Shown: positions 7,391 through 17,320 of the stretch, in pieces
Layout of the letters: each line of letters begins with the position of its first letter
Numbering within the stretch: position 1 is the first letter of the stretch
Assembly: GCA_913030825.1 (NCBI GenBank)
Contig: CAJWCU010000003.1
Coordinates: 1 to 64,000, forward strand
Length of the DNA stretch: 64,000 bases
Reading direction: 5' to 3'
Source: an uncultured Rhodospirillaceae bacterium
GTDB taxonomy: Bacteria > Pseudomonadota > Alphaproteobacteria > Rhodospirillales > Casp-alpha2
Notes under the pieces: model-generated
Database searches by the model: none
What the model was told of the DNA's origin: nothing
The model's input: the letters and a program-made list of their open reading frames with translations, nothing else
Made by a program: the position numbers and the translations under genes

Positions 7391-8827
7391 TCAGCCGCCG
7401 GTTTCTGGCCGGGCGCCCGTGTCCTTGGGCGCCGGCAGGCGCGCCGTTCCCGAGACCGCGCCGGCGGCGGCCGCATCATCCCCGGGCAGGCCAGACCACG
7501 CCAGGCCCTGCGGGGCCAGCGGCTCGGCATGGGGCGGCGTACGCCAGGCATATCCGTCGAACGTGCCGCAGTTGGAACAGGTCACCGCCCAGGTGGCCAC
7601 CGCGTTGCCGCAGGTCGTGCAGACCCAGGCCTTGTCCGGCCCCGCCGTGGCCGCGCGCATCAGCCAGTCGCGGGCCATGCCGGGGTTTGCGCCCTCGCCG
7701 TCCTCGACCGCCGCCATCAGGCGCAGCGCGCGGCCTGCGTATCCACCGCCGTCGGGGGCGTCCAGGACCGCTTCCAAATGGGTTCGCGCCTCGCCCCACA
7801 ATTCGGCCTCAAGCGCCGCCTGCGCCAATGCCAGATGACTTTCCGCGTGCTCCGGATTGGACTTGGCCAATTTCTCCATGGCCTTGACCCCACCCAAGGC
7901 ATCCGTGACGCCCTTGGCGTTCAGGTATTCGCGGGCGATCTCGGGATGCGGCCCTGAAATCCAGGCTTTCTCCAAAATGCCCGCCGCCCGCCGGCCCTTG
8001 CCGTCGGCCGTCATCAGATGGGCCAGACGGACCGCCGCGGGGACCAGGTCCGGCGCCATGTCGTGGGCTTGGCGCAAATGTTTGAATTCGGCCGCCGGAT
8101 CGCCGTCGGCATGGTCCTTGCGGGCCTGTTCGAAGGCCAGCACGCCCTTGCGCCGGTCGGCCGTCTTGCGGTCGACCAGACGGCGGCGGCCCAGTTCCTC
8201 ATTGGTCACGCTGGCGTCCAGCCAGAGACCCGATTGCGCCTGCAGATCGAACAGGGTCGTCGCGACCCATTCCGATGCGGGGCGCAACCGGTAGGCACGG
8301 CGCGCCAACTCCAACGCCCGGTCCTTGTCCTGCCGGTTGAGCGCCTGAGACAACAGGCCGCGCAGGCCCAGGAATTCCGTCTCCGGTCGGTCCGCCATGG
8401 CCTTGAAAAATTCCTCGGCCGCCTTCTCGTCGCCGCCCAATTGTGCCGCCTGGGCGGACAGCAACATGGTCAACGGCGGTTCGTTCAACAGAACCTCGGC
8501 CCGTTTGGAATGTTTTTGCGCCTCCTGCGGATCGCCCGCGGCCACGGCGACCATGCCGCGGGTCAGCGCCTCGTACCCGCGCCGGCGGCGGCGTTCGCGC
8601 CAAGCCGACGCGATCGAGCCCGGCGTGCGGCGCAGAAACAGCCAGCCGCGATAGGCCAGCGCGGCGGCCACGGCGATTAGAGCCACCCCGGCGATCAGCA
8701 ACGCCGCCGAGGTCTCGATCCGGTAGCCCCGCCATTCGGCGCTGATCGACCCCGGACTGTCGGTAAGCCAAAGAGCCGCCGCGATCAGCAGACCCAGAAT
8801 GACCAGAAAACGAATGGCGCGAAGCAT
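7391..8827 (-). CDS. hemY: HemY-type inner-membrane TPR protein
   Basis: 478 residues. Two N-terminal membrane segments (about 5-22 and 40-60) flank a short WRGYRIETS loop, as in the HemY N-terminal domain; tetratricopeptide-like helical repeats fill residues ~85-390. The C-terminal region has a zinc-ribbon-like CTTCGN...CSNCGT (two CxxC pairs about residues 402-421), reminiscent of the rubredoxin knuckle of LapB. HemY proteins (not the protoporphyrinogen oxidase of the same name) lie in uro-operons and are needed for normal late heme synthesis, with unclear mechanism. Last gene of the leftward hemC-hemD-mitofilin-hemY operon, 10 bases after its neighbour. Confidence 0.88.
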   Translation of the reverse strand: MLRAIRFLVILGLLIAAALWLTDSPGSISAEWRGYRIETSAALLIAGVALIAVAAALAYRGWLFLRRTPGSIASAWRERRRRRGYEALTRGMVAVAAGDPQEAQKHSKRAEVLLNEPPLTMLLSAQAAQLGGDEKAAEEFFKAMADRPETEFLGLRGLLSQALNRQDKDRALELARRAYRLRPASEWVATTLFDLQAQSGLWLDASVTNEELGRRRLVDRKTADRRKGVLAFEQARKDHADGDPAAEFKHLRQAHDMAPDLVPAAVRLAHLMTADGKGRRAAGILEKAWISGPHPEIAREYLNAKGVTDALGGVKAMEKLAKSNPEHAESHLALAQAALEAELWGEARTHLEAVLDAPDGGGYAGRALRLMAAVEDGEGANPGMARDWLMRAATAGPDKAWVCTTCGNAVATWAVTCSNCGTFDGYAWRTPPHAEPLAPQGLAWSGLPGDDAAAAGAVSGTARLPAPKDTGARPETGG

Positions 8828-8837
8828 GGCGCGGTCC

Positions 8838-10232
8838 TTATCCCCCGGCCTTCGGCGGGGCCAGAAGCGAGAGCGCGTGAACGTTCAGATTGGCGACCGC
8901 CTTCTCCGCCGCCAGGCGCGTCTGCGCGGCGGTCAGCCAGGGGGCGACGACTTCCGCCGGCTTGCCCTTGAGCAGGCTCAATGCCTCGACCGCGCCGTTC
9001 AGATCGCCGGCCGCCAACAACCCGTCGACACGGGAGACCAGGGCATCGACGGAGCCGTCCTCGGCCGTCTCGCCGACCCGGCGCACGGTCACCAGCGACG
9101 ACAGCTTGGCCGCCGCCTCGGCGATCCAGCCTTCGCCTTCGGCGGTACCGGCGGCGGCGACGACGGCCCCCGCCCGGTCGGCGAAGCGCAGGCGCAGCGC
9201 CGCCAAAGTCGGCACGCCGGTCGTCGCGAAGGGCGTCAACTGGGCCAGCGCCTGGGTCATCGCCGGGCGGCCTTCGGCCAGGGCCTTGAGGCTTTCCAGA
9301 TCGGCTTGGAAGGATTTCCCGCCACGCACCGAATCTCGTAATTGGGCGACCCCCAGAATAAGGGCTCGGGCGGCGGCGTCCCCGGCGGCGCTGTCCTTGG
9401 CGCCGTCCGTTTCCTGTTCCAGGCGGCGCAGGCGGTCGGCCATGGCCTCCAGGGTGTCGCGCAGTTGCGGATCGGGGGCGAGGGAAGAACCGCTTGCCGG
9501 GGCCAGGTCCGTCTGGCCCTTTTCGATCTGATCCAATCGCGCCGACAGGGCGCCGACCTGGGCACCGTCCTGTTCGAGCTGCTCCAGACGGTCCGACAGA
9601 GCCTTCAGGGACTCGCTGGCCATCGCCTTGCTTTCCGGCGCGTCCGTCGCCTTGACCAGGGCGCGGGCCTCGGCCACCGCACCCTCGACCTCGGCCAGAC
9701 GGTCCATCAGGACCTTCAGCTCCGATTGGAATCGGGCCCGTTCCGCCTCCAACTGCTTGAGCGTACCGGATTGCTTTTCCAGTTCGTCGATCCGCCCGGC
9801 AAGGGCGTCGATCGCCGGATCGGGCGCCGACGTCGGCCCCAGGAACGGCAGGACATCCGCGACCTTGTCCGACCACATCGGCCAGGTCACCGCCCCGGCG
9901 GCGGCCAGAATACCGACCACCAGGGTCAGCCAGGCAAGCCCCCGCAACAGCCCGGCGGCGCGCGGCGGCGGCGCGGCCGTGAAGGACGGCGCCGCAGCGC
10001 CGTCCGATGGGCCCGGCGGCGATTGATCCTTGGCCGTACCGGCGGGCGAGGTCGCATCGTCGGGCGATTGCGTGACCGTTTCCGGATCGCTCGGCGCCGC
10101 CGAAGGGTCCTCTTTGGCCTTGGCGTCGGCGGTCTTGGCGGAACTCTGGGCCGCTTTCTTCGCCGCGCCTTTGGCCCGGCTGGCCCGCGAACCACCCTTG
10201 GATCCGGTGCTTTTTGCAGGCGGCGTGGTCAT
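8838..10232 (-). CDS. Mitofilin/Mic60-like inner-membrane protein (COG4223, HemX position)
   Basis: 464 residues from the ATG at 10232. The layout is that of alphaproteobacterial Mic60 homologues: a disordered, Lys/Ala/Pro-rich cytoplasmic N terminus (~1-90), one membrane span (LRGLAWLTLVVGILAAAGAV, about 95-115), a long coiled coil (about 140-290) and a C-terminal mitofilin-type helical domain (~300-455). Mic60 shapes crista junctions in mitochondria; bacterial versions bend intracytoplasmic membranes and contact the outer membrane. Its place between hemD and hemY is the conserved alphaproteobacterial arrangement. An upstream in-frame start at 10430 would overlap hemD and is unlikely. Confidence 0.85.
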   Translation of the reverse strand: MTTPPAKSTGSKGGSRASRAKGAAKKAAQSSAKTADAKAKEDPSAAPSDPETVTQSPDDATSPAGTAKDQSPPGPSDGAAAPSFTAAPPPRAAGLLRGLAWLTLVVGILAAAGAVTWPMWSDKVADVLPFLGPTSAPDPAIDALAGRIDELEKQSGTLKQLEAERARFQSELKVLMDRLAEVEGAVAEARALVKATDAPESKAMASESLKALSDRLEQLEQDGAQVGALSARLDQIEKGQTDLAPASGSSLAPDPQLRDTLEAMADRLRRLEQETDGAKDSAAGDAAARALILGVAQLRDSVRGGKSFQADLESLKALAEGRPAMTQALAQLTPFATTGVPTLAALRLRFADRAGAVVAAAGTAEGEGWIAEAAAKLSSLVTVRRVGETAEDGSVDALVSRVDGLLAAGDLNGAVEALSLLKGKPAEVVAPWLTAAQTRLAAEKAVANLNVHALSLLAPPKAGG

Positions 10233-10315
10233 GGCTGGAAGGCTCCCATCGTCCTTGTTCGTTGCCGCCAAGGTACGTTGCGGCGCGCCGACACGCAAGG
10301 TGCTGACGGATGGGA

Positions 10316-11035
10316 TCAGGGCGCGCTTGCGGCCAACAGGTCCAATAAATCGTCCTCGGTCGGCCGCGCCGCGACGCGCACGGCGGCCCAGGGCACGCCG
10401 ACCTTGGCCGCGACATTGGCGCTCAGGCAATAGGCGGTCATCCCCCCGCAGGCGCCGCGCAGCCCGGCATCGGTGGCCAGCCGATCGAACAGCGCCGCCG
10501 AGCGCGGCGAATGCAACAGGACCCCCGCAGCTTCACCGGCACGAATCGCCATCGCCGCCGCCTCGGGCAGCATGTCGGCGGCTCGGGCTTCATACAAAAC
10601 CTCGCGGCGGTAGGCATATCCGCCCGCCGCCAGCAGACCCGCAAGATCGCCCGCGACCTTGGTACCGGCGACATGCAGCAACGGGCCGTCCCGCGGCGGC
10701 AGGCGATCCATGACGAGGCGCGCCAGGTCGTCCACGTCGCCCCCCGCACTTTCCACATTCCCGAATCCCGCCGCCCGCGCGGCCCGTGCCGTCGCGTCGC
10801 CGACACAGAACACGGGCAGGTCCGGCAGGGCGCCCGCCTGCCGTTCGGCGAAGGCCCGCACGCCGTTGGCGCTGGTCATCAGGAGGCCGCGCGTACCGCC
10901 GAGATCAAGCGCCGGTCCTGCCGCGATATCGACAGCCATCAAGGGGGCGACGATGGGCGTGAAGCCAAGAGCGCGGAGCCTTGCCGCCGTGGCCTCGGCA
11001 TCCTGTTCCGGGCGCGTAACAAGGATCGCCGGCAT
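10316..11035 (-). CDS. hemD: Uroporphyrinogen-III synthase
   Basis: 239 residues, normal length. It starts MPAILVTRPEQDAEATAARL, the usual first strand and helix of the two-domain HemD fold, and contains LLMTSANGVRAFAER (the conserved T-S-x-N-x-V segment) and, in the second half, GVLLHSPRSAALFDRL. HemD closes and rearranges hydroxymethylbilane to uroporphyrinogen III, the precursor of heme, siroheme and cobalamin. It starts 3 bases after the hemC stop, so expression is coupled. Sequence conservation in HemD is always low; the assignment leans on these motifs plus hemC next door. Confidence 0.92.
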   Translation of the reverse strand: MPAILVTRPEQDAEATAARLRALGFTPIVAPLMAVDIAAGPALDLGGTRGLLMTSANGVRAFAERQAGALPDLPVFCVGDATARAARAAGFGNVESAGGDVDDLARLVMDRLPPRDGPLLHVAGTKVAGDLAGLLAAGGYAYRREVLYEARAADMLPEAAAMAIRAGEAAGVLLHSPRSAALFDRLATDAGLRGACGGMTAYCLSANVAAKVGVPWAAVRVAARPTEDDLLDLLAASAP

Positions 11036-11038
11036 GGC

Positions 11039-11998
11039 CTAGGACGGGCCCGGATCGTCGAGAAAACCGGGGCCGGCCATGGATTTCAGTTCTTCCCCGA
11101 GACCTCGGCCCAGGTCATAGGCCCCCGCCGACGGGCCGGTACGGACGGCGCGATGGAGGATGCTGCCGTCGGTCTTGGCGACCAGGCCGGTCAGGGTCAT
11201 TTCGGTCCCGTCGTCGGATAATTCGGCAAGCCCACCGATCGGCGTGCGGCAAGACCCGTCGAGGGCCTCCAGCATGGCGCGTTCGGCGGTGACCCGCAGA
11301 TGCGTCGGCGCGTGGTCGATGGCGGCCAGCAAGTCACGGACCTTGGTGTCGTCGGCGCGGCAGGTGATGGCGACCGCTCCTTGGGCGACGGCGGGCAACA
11401 TCTCGCCGGGATCGATGGCCTGGGTCACGACCTCGGTGCGGCCCAGGCGGTTCAACCCGGCGCAGGCCAGGATCGTCGCGTCAGCCTGACCGTCGGCCAG
11501 CTTGCCCAGACGCGTCTGCACGTTGCCGCGGAAGACCACGCATTTGAGGTCCGGGCGGCGATGAAGGATCTGCGCCTGACGGCGGACCGAGGCCGTGCCG
11601 ATCACGGCGCCTTCGGGCAGATCGAACAGCGCCGCGTATGTCTCGGAAATGAAGGCGTCGCGGGTGTCTTCCCGTTCCAGCACGGCGGCGATGACGATGC
11701 CGTCGGGCATCCAGGTTTCCAGGTCCTTCATGGAATGCACGGCAAGATCGATGCGACGGTCGAGCAAGGCCGCGTCGATTTCCTTGGAAAACAGGCCCTT
11801 GCCGCCGATATCCGCCAAGGGTCGGTCGAGCACGATGTCGCCCGTCGTCTTGATCTCGACGATTTCGGTGGCGCCCAGGGGGGTCGGGGCGCCATGCGCG
11901 GCCTCGATCAAGGCGCGGGTCTCGTTTGCCTGGGCCAGGGCCAGGGGGCTGCCGCGCGTGCCGATGCGCAGGGTCTTGGGGTCGTCCGGGTTGGTCAC
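11039..11998 (-). CDS. hemC: Porphobilinogen deaminase (hydroxymethylbilane synthase)
   Basis: 319 residues. Clear family motifs: [15 protein letters not shown] at the start, [12 protein letters not shown], the AVHSMKDLE segment, [10 protein letters not shown] with substrate-binding arginines, [12 protein letters not shown], and DGSCRTPIG carrying the cysteine that holds the dipyrromethane cofactor. It polymerises four porphobilinogen molecules into hydroxymethylbilane. The start is a GTG (11998-11996), 88 bases from the divergent tsaD start, so the two genes share a promoter region. First gene of the heme operon. Confidence 0.97.
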   Translation of the reverse strand: MTNPDDPKTLRIGTRGSPLALAQANETRALIEAAHGAPTPLGATEIVEIKTTGDIVLDRPLADIGGKGLFSKEIDAALLDRRIDLAVHSMKDLETWMPDGIVIAAVLEREDTRDAFISETYAALFDLPEGAVIGTASVRRQAQILHRRPDLKCVVFRGNVQTRLGKLADGQADATILACAGLNRLGRTEVVTQAIDPGEMLPAVAQGAVAITCRADDTKVRDLLAAIDHAPTHLRVTAERAMLEALDGSCRTPIGGLAELSDDGTEMTLTGLVAKTDGSILHRAVRTGPSAGAYDLGRGLGEELKSMAGPGFLDDPGPS

Positions 11999-12086
11999 GT
12001 CAGAAAAAGCCTTTTGGTTCTGGAGCGGGCGTCAGAGTAAAGTCCCCGGCCATTGCCGCAACCAAGAAATTGACCATCTATCGCTT

Positions 12087-13154
12087 ATGCGTGTTCTCGG
12101 GATCGAAACCAGTTGTGACGAAACCGCCGCCGCCGTCGTGACGGACGCGCGCGCGGTGTTGTCCAACGTCGTCCATCAGCAATTGGCCGACCACCAACCC
12201 TTCGCCGGCGTGGTGCCCGAGGTGGCGGCCCGCGCCCACCTGGATCAGGTCGATGCGGTGGTCGCCCGGGCGATGGAGCAATCGGGCGTCGGCTGGGACG
12301 ATCTGGACGCCGTCGCGGCGACCGCCGGGCCGGGCCTGATCGGCGGCGTGCTGGTCGGCGTGATGACAGCAAAGGCGCTGGCCGCCGCGCGGGGCCTGCC
12401 CTTCGTCGCGGTCAATCATCTGGAGGCCCATGCCCTGACGGCGCGGCTGACCGACGACGTCGCCTTTCCTTATCTGTTGCTGCTGGTCTCCGGCGGCCAT
12501 TGCCAGTTGCTGGTGGTCGAGGACGTGGGCAAGTACCGGCGTCTGGGCACCACCATCGACGATGCGGTCGGCGAAGCCTTCGACAAGACGGCGAAGATGC
12601 TGGGCCTGGGCTATCCCGGGGGGCCGGCGGTGGAGCGGACGGCCCTGTCGGGCGACCCCACGCGCTTCGACCTGCCGCGCCCGTTGAAGGGCCGCGCGGG
12701 CTGCGACTTTTCCTTCTCCGGCCTAAAGACCCGCGTGCGCATGGCCATTGAAGCCCTGCCGCCCGGTGACCTCATCCAACAGGACATCGCGGACCTGTGT
12801 GCCTCGTTCCAGGCGGCCGTCGCCGACGTGCTGGCCGAACGCACGGGCCGCGCCATCGAAACCTATCAGGCGGAGCATCTGCCCGCGGGGCAGACCGGTA
12901 CCCTGGTCGTCGCCGGCGGCGTCGCCGCCAATCAGGCGATCCGCGCGCGGCTGACCAATCTTGCCGAAGATCACGGCCTCGCCTTCGCGGCGCCCGCCCC
13001 CGCGCTCTGCACCGACAACGGCGCCATGGTCGCCTGGGCCGGGGTCGAACGCTTCCGCCTGGGCCTTCAGGACGGCCTGGATTTCCGCCCACGCCCGCGT
13101 TGGCCGCTGGACCCCGACGCGCCCAAGGCGGTCGGCGCCGGGGTAAAAGCCTGA
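12087..13154 (+). CDS. tsaD: tRNA N6-threonylcarbamoyladenosine synthase subunit TsaD
   Basis: 355 residues from the ATG at 12087 ([18 protein letters not shown]). The Kae1 hallmarks are present: ETSCDET at the ATP loop, the metal-binding HLEAH motif ([10 protein letters not shown], about residues 112-116), [10 protein letters not shown], and [22 protein letters not shown]. TsaD, with TsaB and TsaE, transfers the threonylcarbamoyl group onto A37 of ANN-decoding tRNAs. The window also holds a tRNA-Thr, one such target, but 5 kb away with no operon link. Divergent from hemC and followed after 92 bases by gpsA, a common alphaproteobacterial order. Confidence 0.97.
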   Translation: MRVLGIETSCDETAAAVVTDARAVLSNVVHQQLADHQPFAGVVPEVAARAHLDQVDAVVARAMEQSGVGWDDLDAVAATAGPGLIGGVLVGVMTAKALAAARGLPFVAVNHLEAHALTARLTDDVAFPYLLLLVSGGHCQLLVVEDVGKYRRLGTTIDDAVGEAFDKTAKMLGLGYPGGPAVERTALSGDPTRFDLPRPLKGRAGCDFSFSGLKTRVRMAIEALPPGDLIQQDIADLCASFQAAVADVLAERTGRAIETYQAEHLPAGQTGTLVVAGGVAANQAIRARLTNLAEDHGLAFAAPAPALCTDNGAMVAWAGVERFRLGLQDGLDFRPRPRWPLDPDAPKAVGAGVKA

Positions 13155-13246
13155 GCCTTTCCGGCTTATGAAATAAATAGCACCGGTCGGCGCCACGCCC
13201 CTTCTTCCTCTTCCCAGGTCATCGCCCCTTCAGTAAAAGAGACGCC

Positions 13247-14236
13247 ATGGAACGTTTCGCCGTCATCGGCGCCGGAGCCTGGGGCACGGCGCTTGCCATG
13301 GTCGCCCATCGGGCGGGCCGTTCGGTGATCCTGCAGGCGCACGAGCCCGATATCGCCGCTGCGATCAATACCGACCACCGCAATCCCTATCTCGCCGATA
13401 TCGACTTGGACCCGGCTATCGAGGCGACGGCGGACCTGGGTGCGGCAATCAACGGCGCCGACGCGATCATCCTTGTCGCCCCGTCCCAGTTCCTGCGCCC
13501 GGTGACCAAGGCCATGGCGGGCCAGGGCAAGGTCACGGCCCCGGTGCTGATCTGCGCCAAGGGGATCGAGAACGAAACCTGCATGCTGATGACCGAAGTC
13601 GTCGCCGAAACCTTACCGGCCGCACCCCAGGCCGTGCTGTCCGGCCCGACCTTCGCCGCCGAGGTGGCGCGCGATATTCCGTCCGCCGTAACCATGGCCG
13701 CCGAGGACGCCGATCTGGCCGACCAATTCATTCAAGCGCTGGGCACGCCGCATTTCCGGCCTTACCGGTCGGGCGATCCGATCGGCGCCGAAGTCGGCGG
13801 GGCGGTCAAGAACGTGCTGGCCATCGCCTGCGGTATCGTCCAGGGCAAAGGCATGGGCGACAACACCCGCGCCGCATTGATCACCCGGGGCCTGGCCGAG
13901 GTCGTGCGTCTGGGCCTGGCCAAGGGGGCGCAGGCGGAAACCCTGATGGGGCTTTGCGGGATCGGCGATCTGACCTTGACCTGCAACGCCATGCAGTCGC
14001 GGAATTTCTCGCTGGGCGTGGCGCTGGGATCGGGCCGGCCGCTGGCCGACATTCTGGGCGAACGCAAGGCGGTGACCGAAGGCGTGTTTTCCGCCCGCGC
14101 GGTGATTGAACTGGCGGGGCGCCTGGGCGTCGACATGCCGATCTGCACCGCCGTCAACGCCATCGTCAATCACGGCCGCGACATCGACAAGGTGATCGAA
14201 AGCCTGCTGGCCCGCCCGTTCACGAAAGAAATCTAG
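13247..14236 (+). CDS. gpsA: NAD(P)H-dependent glycerol-3-phosphate dehydrogenase
   Basis: 329 residues, typical length. N-terminal Rossmann loop IGAGAWGTALA (residues 6-16), the CAKGIENET segment, SGPTFAAEVA, and the catalytic lysine in GGAVKNVLAIACGI; the C-terminal helical domain contains GLGIGDLTLTC-like LCGIGDLTLTCN. The enzyme reduces dihydroxyacetone phosphate to sn-glycerol-3-phosphate for phospholipid synthesis. It follows tsaD and is followed after 20 bases by the YciI-type gene, so gpsA, the YciI gene and the Rieske gene probably form one transcript. Confidence 0.97.
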   Translation: MERFAVIGAGAWGTALAMVAHRAGRSVILQAHEPDIAAAINTDHRNPYLADIDLDPAIEATADLGAAINGADAIILVAPSQFLRPVTKAMAGQGKVTAPVLICAKGIENETCMLMTEVVAETLPAAPQAVLSGPTFAAEVARDIPSAVTMAAEDADLADQFIQALGTPHFRPYRSGDPIGAEVGGAVKNVLAIACGIVQGKGMGDNTRAALITRGLAEVVRLGLAKGAQAETLMGLCGIGDLTLTCNAMQSRNFSLGVALGSGRPLADILGERKAVTEGVFSARAVIELAGRLGVDMPICTAVNAIVNHGRDIDKVIESLLARPFTKEI

Positions 14237-14256
14237 AGACTTTAAGGAACCGAACC

Positions 14257-14547
14257 ATGACCACCTTCGTCATCTTCTGCATCGACAAACCCGGCCACAC
14301 GCAGGTCCGCATGGACAACCGCCCGGACCACCTGGAGTTCCTGAAGGGCAGCAAGGACATGATCGTCACCGCCGGGCCGATGCAGTCCGACGACGGCGAG
14401 AGCATGATCGGCAGCATGCTGGTGATCGACGTGGCCGATCGCGCCGCCGCCGAAGCCTTCGCCGCCGCCGACCCTTACGCCAAAGCGGGCCTGTTCGAAA
14501 GCACGCGGGTGATGCGCTGGAAACAGGTCATCCCGGCCGCCGAATAA
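14257..14547 (+). CDS. YciI family protein
   Basis: 96 residues with the ferredoxin-like YciI fold pattern: FVIFCIDKPGHTQVR at the start, RPDHLEFLK with the conserved His, VTAGPMQSDDGESMIGSMLV, then AEAFAAADPYAKAGLF with the D-P-Y motif conserved near the family's putative active site. YciI proteins are small dimers of mostly unknown activity, some acting on chlorinated aromatics. Directly downstream of gpsA in the same orientation. Confidence 0.9.
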   Translation: MTTFVIFCIDKPGHTQVRMDNRPDHLEFLKGSKDMIVTAGPMQSDDGESMIGSMLVIDVADRAAAEAFAAADPYAKAGLFESTRVMRWKQVIPAAE

Positions 14548-14582
14548 GGGCCCTACGGAACCGCGACCGGGGCCGACGCGCC

Positions 14583-14906
14583 ATGGCCGAACATACCCTT
14601 TGCCGATTGGACGAGATCGACGACGGCGGCTCCGCCGGGTTCGAGATCGAACGCACGCTGATCCTTGCCGTGCGCCGGGGCGAGACGGTCCATGCCTATG
14701 TCAATTCCTGCCCCCATGTGGGTACGCCCTTGGACATGTGGCCGGGGCGGTTCCTGACCAAGGACGGCAAATACATCCTTTGCGCGACCCACGGCGCCCT
14801 GTTCGAGATCGAGGACGGCAACTGCGTGGCCGGCCCCTGCGTCGGGCAGGGGCTGACGCCGGTCGAAACGCGGCTTGGCGACGGCTTAGTCAAAGTTTTA
14901 CTATAG
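14583..14906 (+). CDS. Rieske (2Fe-2S) domain protein
   Basis: A 107-residue single-domain Rieske protein. Both cluster-binding motifs are visible: CPHVGTPLD (Cys-x-His, about residues 43-51) and [10 protein letters not shown] (Cys-x-x-His), with two further cysteines in NCVAGPC. It lacks signal peptide and membrane anchor, so it is a cytoplasmic ferredoxin-like protein rather than a bc1 subunit. It may pass electrons to an oxygenase or act as a small subunit; none is encoded nearby. It follows the YciI gene by 35 bases. Confidence 0.9.
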   Translation: MAEHTLCRLDEIDDGGSAGFEIERTLILAVRRGETVHAYVNSCPHVGTPLDMWPGRFLTKDGKYILCATHGALFEIEDGNCVAGPCVGQGLTPVETRLGDGLVKVLL

Positions 14907-15225
14907 TCGCCCATCTCTTTGTAAATACACGATAATTTGCGTGTCTTGCTTGCGTGGACGCGGATTTTCGCCTATCCAGGCATCGGCAGGGGAAGGTCCC
15001 CGGCCCAATGCCTTGTTCTCCGGCGGGTTTTCGCCCTACCATTCGAGACCGAAGGGAAGCCGGGGGGAGTGGCCCCGGTTCGGGGAACGGCGAACGGCGC
15101 GGCCCCGGCGGCCAAATTCGGCCGCCGGCGAAACGGCGTCGGGACCTAGATCGGGCGGGACGCAAACCGTGCCCGCACCAAAATGCGGCGAATGCCGCAG
15201 GCAACATTGGGAGGTTCCTACCGAC
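14907..15225. other. Leader region upstream of acs
   Basis: 319 bases. The first 40 are AT-rich (around TTGTAAATACACGATAATTTG, likely promoter territory); the remainder is very GC-rich and holds a perfect 9-bp inverted repeat, CCGGCGGCC (15105-15113) / GGCCGCCGG (15120-15128) with an AAATTC loop. An open frame runs through this region into acs from 14941, but its translation is Arg/Pro-rich and not acs-like. Confidence 0.45.
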
Positions 15226-17172
15226 ATGTTTGAAGTGCACGATTTTCCGGTGCCCGAGTCCGTCGCCAAGGACACGCTCTGCACCAACGATCAATACCTG
15301 GAGATGTACAAGCAGTCCGTCGAGGACCCGGAAGCGTTCTGGGGCGAGCACGGCAAGCGCATCGACTGGATCAAGCCCTATTCCAAGGTCAAGGACGTCA
15401 GCTACGATTACGGCAACGTATCGATCAAATGGTATTACGACGGCACGCTGAACGCCTCGGTCAACTGCATCGACCGGCACTTGGCCGACAAGGGCGACCA
15501 GGTCGCCATCATCTGGGAAGGGGACGATCCCAAGGACGACGCCAAGGTCACCTATAAGCAGCTGCACGAAAACGTCTGCCGTCTGGCCAACGCCATGAAG
15601 GCGCGCGGCATCAAGAAAGGCGACGTCGTCACCATCTACATGCCGATGGTTCTGGAAGCGGCTTATGCCATGCTGGCCTGCACGCGGATCGGCGCGATCC
15701 ATTCCATCGTGTTCGGCGGCTTCTCACCGGAAGCCTTGGCGCAGCGCATCGGCGATTGCGGATCGACCTGCGTGATCACCGCCGACGAAGGCGTGCGCGG
15801 CGGACGTCCCATCCCGCTGAAGGCCAACACGGACGCGGCGATCGAGATTTCCGGCGGGGTCGAGACGGTCTTTGTCGTCACCCGCACGGGCAAGGACGTC
15901 AACTGGGTCGACGGGCGCGACGTCAAATACGAAGACGCCGTCGCCGCCGCCGATGCGGATTGCGCGCCGGAGGAAATGAGCGCGGAAGATCCGATGTTCA
16001 TCCTCTATACCTCGGGTTCGACCGGCAAGCCCAAGGGCGTCCTGCACACCACGGGCGGCTACATGGTTTATGCCTCGATGACGCATCAGTACGTCTTCGA
16101 TTATCACGGCGACGAAATCTACTGGTGCACGGCGGACGTCGGCTGGGTCACGGGCCACAGCTATATCGTCTACGGCCCGCTGGCCAACGGGGCGACGACC
16201 CTGATGTTCGAAGGCGTGCCCAACTACCCCAGCATGTCCCGGTTCTGGGAAGTCTGCGACAAGCACCAGGTCAATATCTTCTACACGGCCCCGACGGCGA
16301 TCCGCGCCCTGATGCGCGACGGCGACGAGCCGGTGAAGAAGACCTCCCGCAAGTCGCTGCGCATCCTGGGAACGGTCGGCGAGCCGATCAACCCGGAGGC
16401 CTGGATGTGGTACCACGAAGTGGTCGGCGACAAACGCTGCCCCATCGTCGATACCTGGTGGCAGACGGAAACCGGCGGCATTCTGATCACGCCGCTGCCG
16501 GGGGCGACGGCGCTAAAGCCGGGATCGGCGACGCGGCCGTTCTTCGGTATTCAGCCGCAGATCGTCGACGCCGACGGCGTCCCGCAGGACGGCGCCACCG
16601 AGGGCAACCTTTGCATCATCGACAGCTGGCCCGGCCAGATGCGCACCGTCTACGGCGATCACAAGCGGTTCGAGGACACCTATTTCTCGACCTACAAAGG
16701 CAAGTACTTCACCGGCGACGGTTGCCGCCGCGACGAAGACGGCTACTACTGGATCACCGGCCGCGTCGACGACGTGATCAACGTGTCCGGCCACCGCATG
16801 GGTACGGCCGAAGTCGAATCAGCCCTGGTCGCCCACGACAAGGTTGCCGAAGCCGCCGTGATCGGCGCGCCCCACGACATCAAGGGCCAGGGCATTTACG
16901 CCTATGTCACCTTGAACGCCGGGGTCGAGCCGACGGACGAGCTTCGCAAGGAGCTGATCCAATGGGTGCGCAAGGAAATCGGCCCGATCGCCAGCCCCGA
17001 TTGGCTGCAATGGGCGCCGGGCCTGCCGAAGACCCGGTCGGGCAAGATCATGCGCCGTATCCTGCGCAAGATCGGCGAGGACGATTTCTCGAACCTGGGC
17101 GATACCTCGACCCTGGCCGACCCGGCCGTGGTCGACGATCTGATCGAGAATCGCCAGAACCGGTCCGACTAG
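15226..17172 (+). CDS. acs: Acetyl-CoA synthetase (AMP-forming)
   Basis: 648 residues from the ATG at 15226, preceded by GGGAGG. Full-length Acs with the ANL-superfamily motifs: the P-loop [11 protein letters not shown], the A5-type TWWQTETGG, the hinge/ATP-binding [15 protein letters not shown], and the A10 lysine in [10 protein letters not shown], which is the usual target of reversible acetylation. It activates acetate to acetyl-CoA in two steps. It is monocistronic between its long leader and a strong terminator. Regulation is probably tied to carbon status; an ScfR/RamB-type regulator, a family that controls short-chain acyl metabolism, is encoded 3 kb downstream. Confidence 0.97.
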   Translation: MFEVHDFPVPESVAKDTLCTNDQYLEMYKQSVEDPEAFWGEHGKRIDWIKPYSKVKDVSYDYGNVSIKWYYDGTLNASVNCIDRHLADKGDQVAIIWEGDDPKDDAKVTYKQLHENVCRLANAMKARGIKKGDVVTIYMPMVLEAAYAMLACTRIGAIHSIVFGGFSPEALAQRIGDCGSTCVITADEGVRGGRPIPLKANTDAAIEISGGVETVFVVTRTGKDVNWVDGRDVKYEDAVAAADADCAPEEMSAEDPMFILYTSGSTGKPKGVLHTTGGYMVYASMTHQYVFDYHGDEIYWCTADVGWVTGHSYIVYGPLANGATTLMFEGVPNYPSMSRFWEVCDKHQVNIFYTAPTAIRALMRDGDEPVKKTSRKSLRILGTVGEPINPEAWMWYHEVVGDKRCPIVDTWWQTETGGILITPLPGATALKPGSATRPFFGIQPQIVDADGVPQDGATEGNLCIIDSWPGQMRTVYGDHKRFEDTYFSTYKGKYFTGDGCRRDEDGYYWITGRVDDVINVSGHRMGTAEVESALVAHDKVAEAAVIGAPHDIKGQGIYAYVTLNAGVEPTDELRKELIQWVRKEIGPIASPDWLQWAPGLPKTRSGKIMRRILRKIGEDDFSNLGDTSTLADPAVVDDLIENRQNRSD

Positions 17173-17203
17173 CGACCGGTCCGGCCGCAAAAACAGATCG
17201 AGC

Positions 17204-17230
17204 GGGGCCCCTTCGGGGGCCCCTTTTTTT
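17204..17230 (+). terminator. Intrinsic terminator of acs
   Basis: Perfect 8-bp stem GGGGCCCC / GGGGCCCC with a UUCG tetraloop (17204-17223), followed by seven T. Lies 32 bases after the acs stop. Confidence 0.93.
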
Positions 17231-17320
17231 GCGCGTCTTTTCAAAAGGCCGCTCAGCGGCGTAGAAAGGTTGAAACGAAAAGCGCGCGCCGCGCGCCGCA
17301 AAACCACACCGGAGATATCC

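Noticed and set aside
14941..15225. Longer Acs with 95 extra N-terminal residues
   Set aside because: Upstream translation is Arg/Pro/Gly-rich and unlike Acs; the ATG at 15226 has GGGAGG in front and gives the usual family length.
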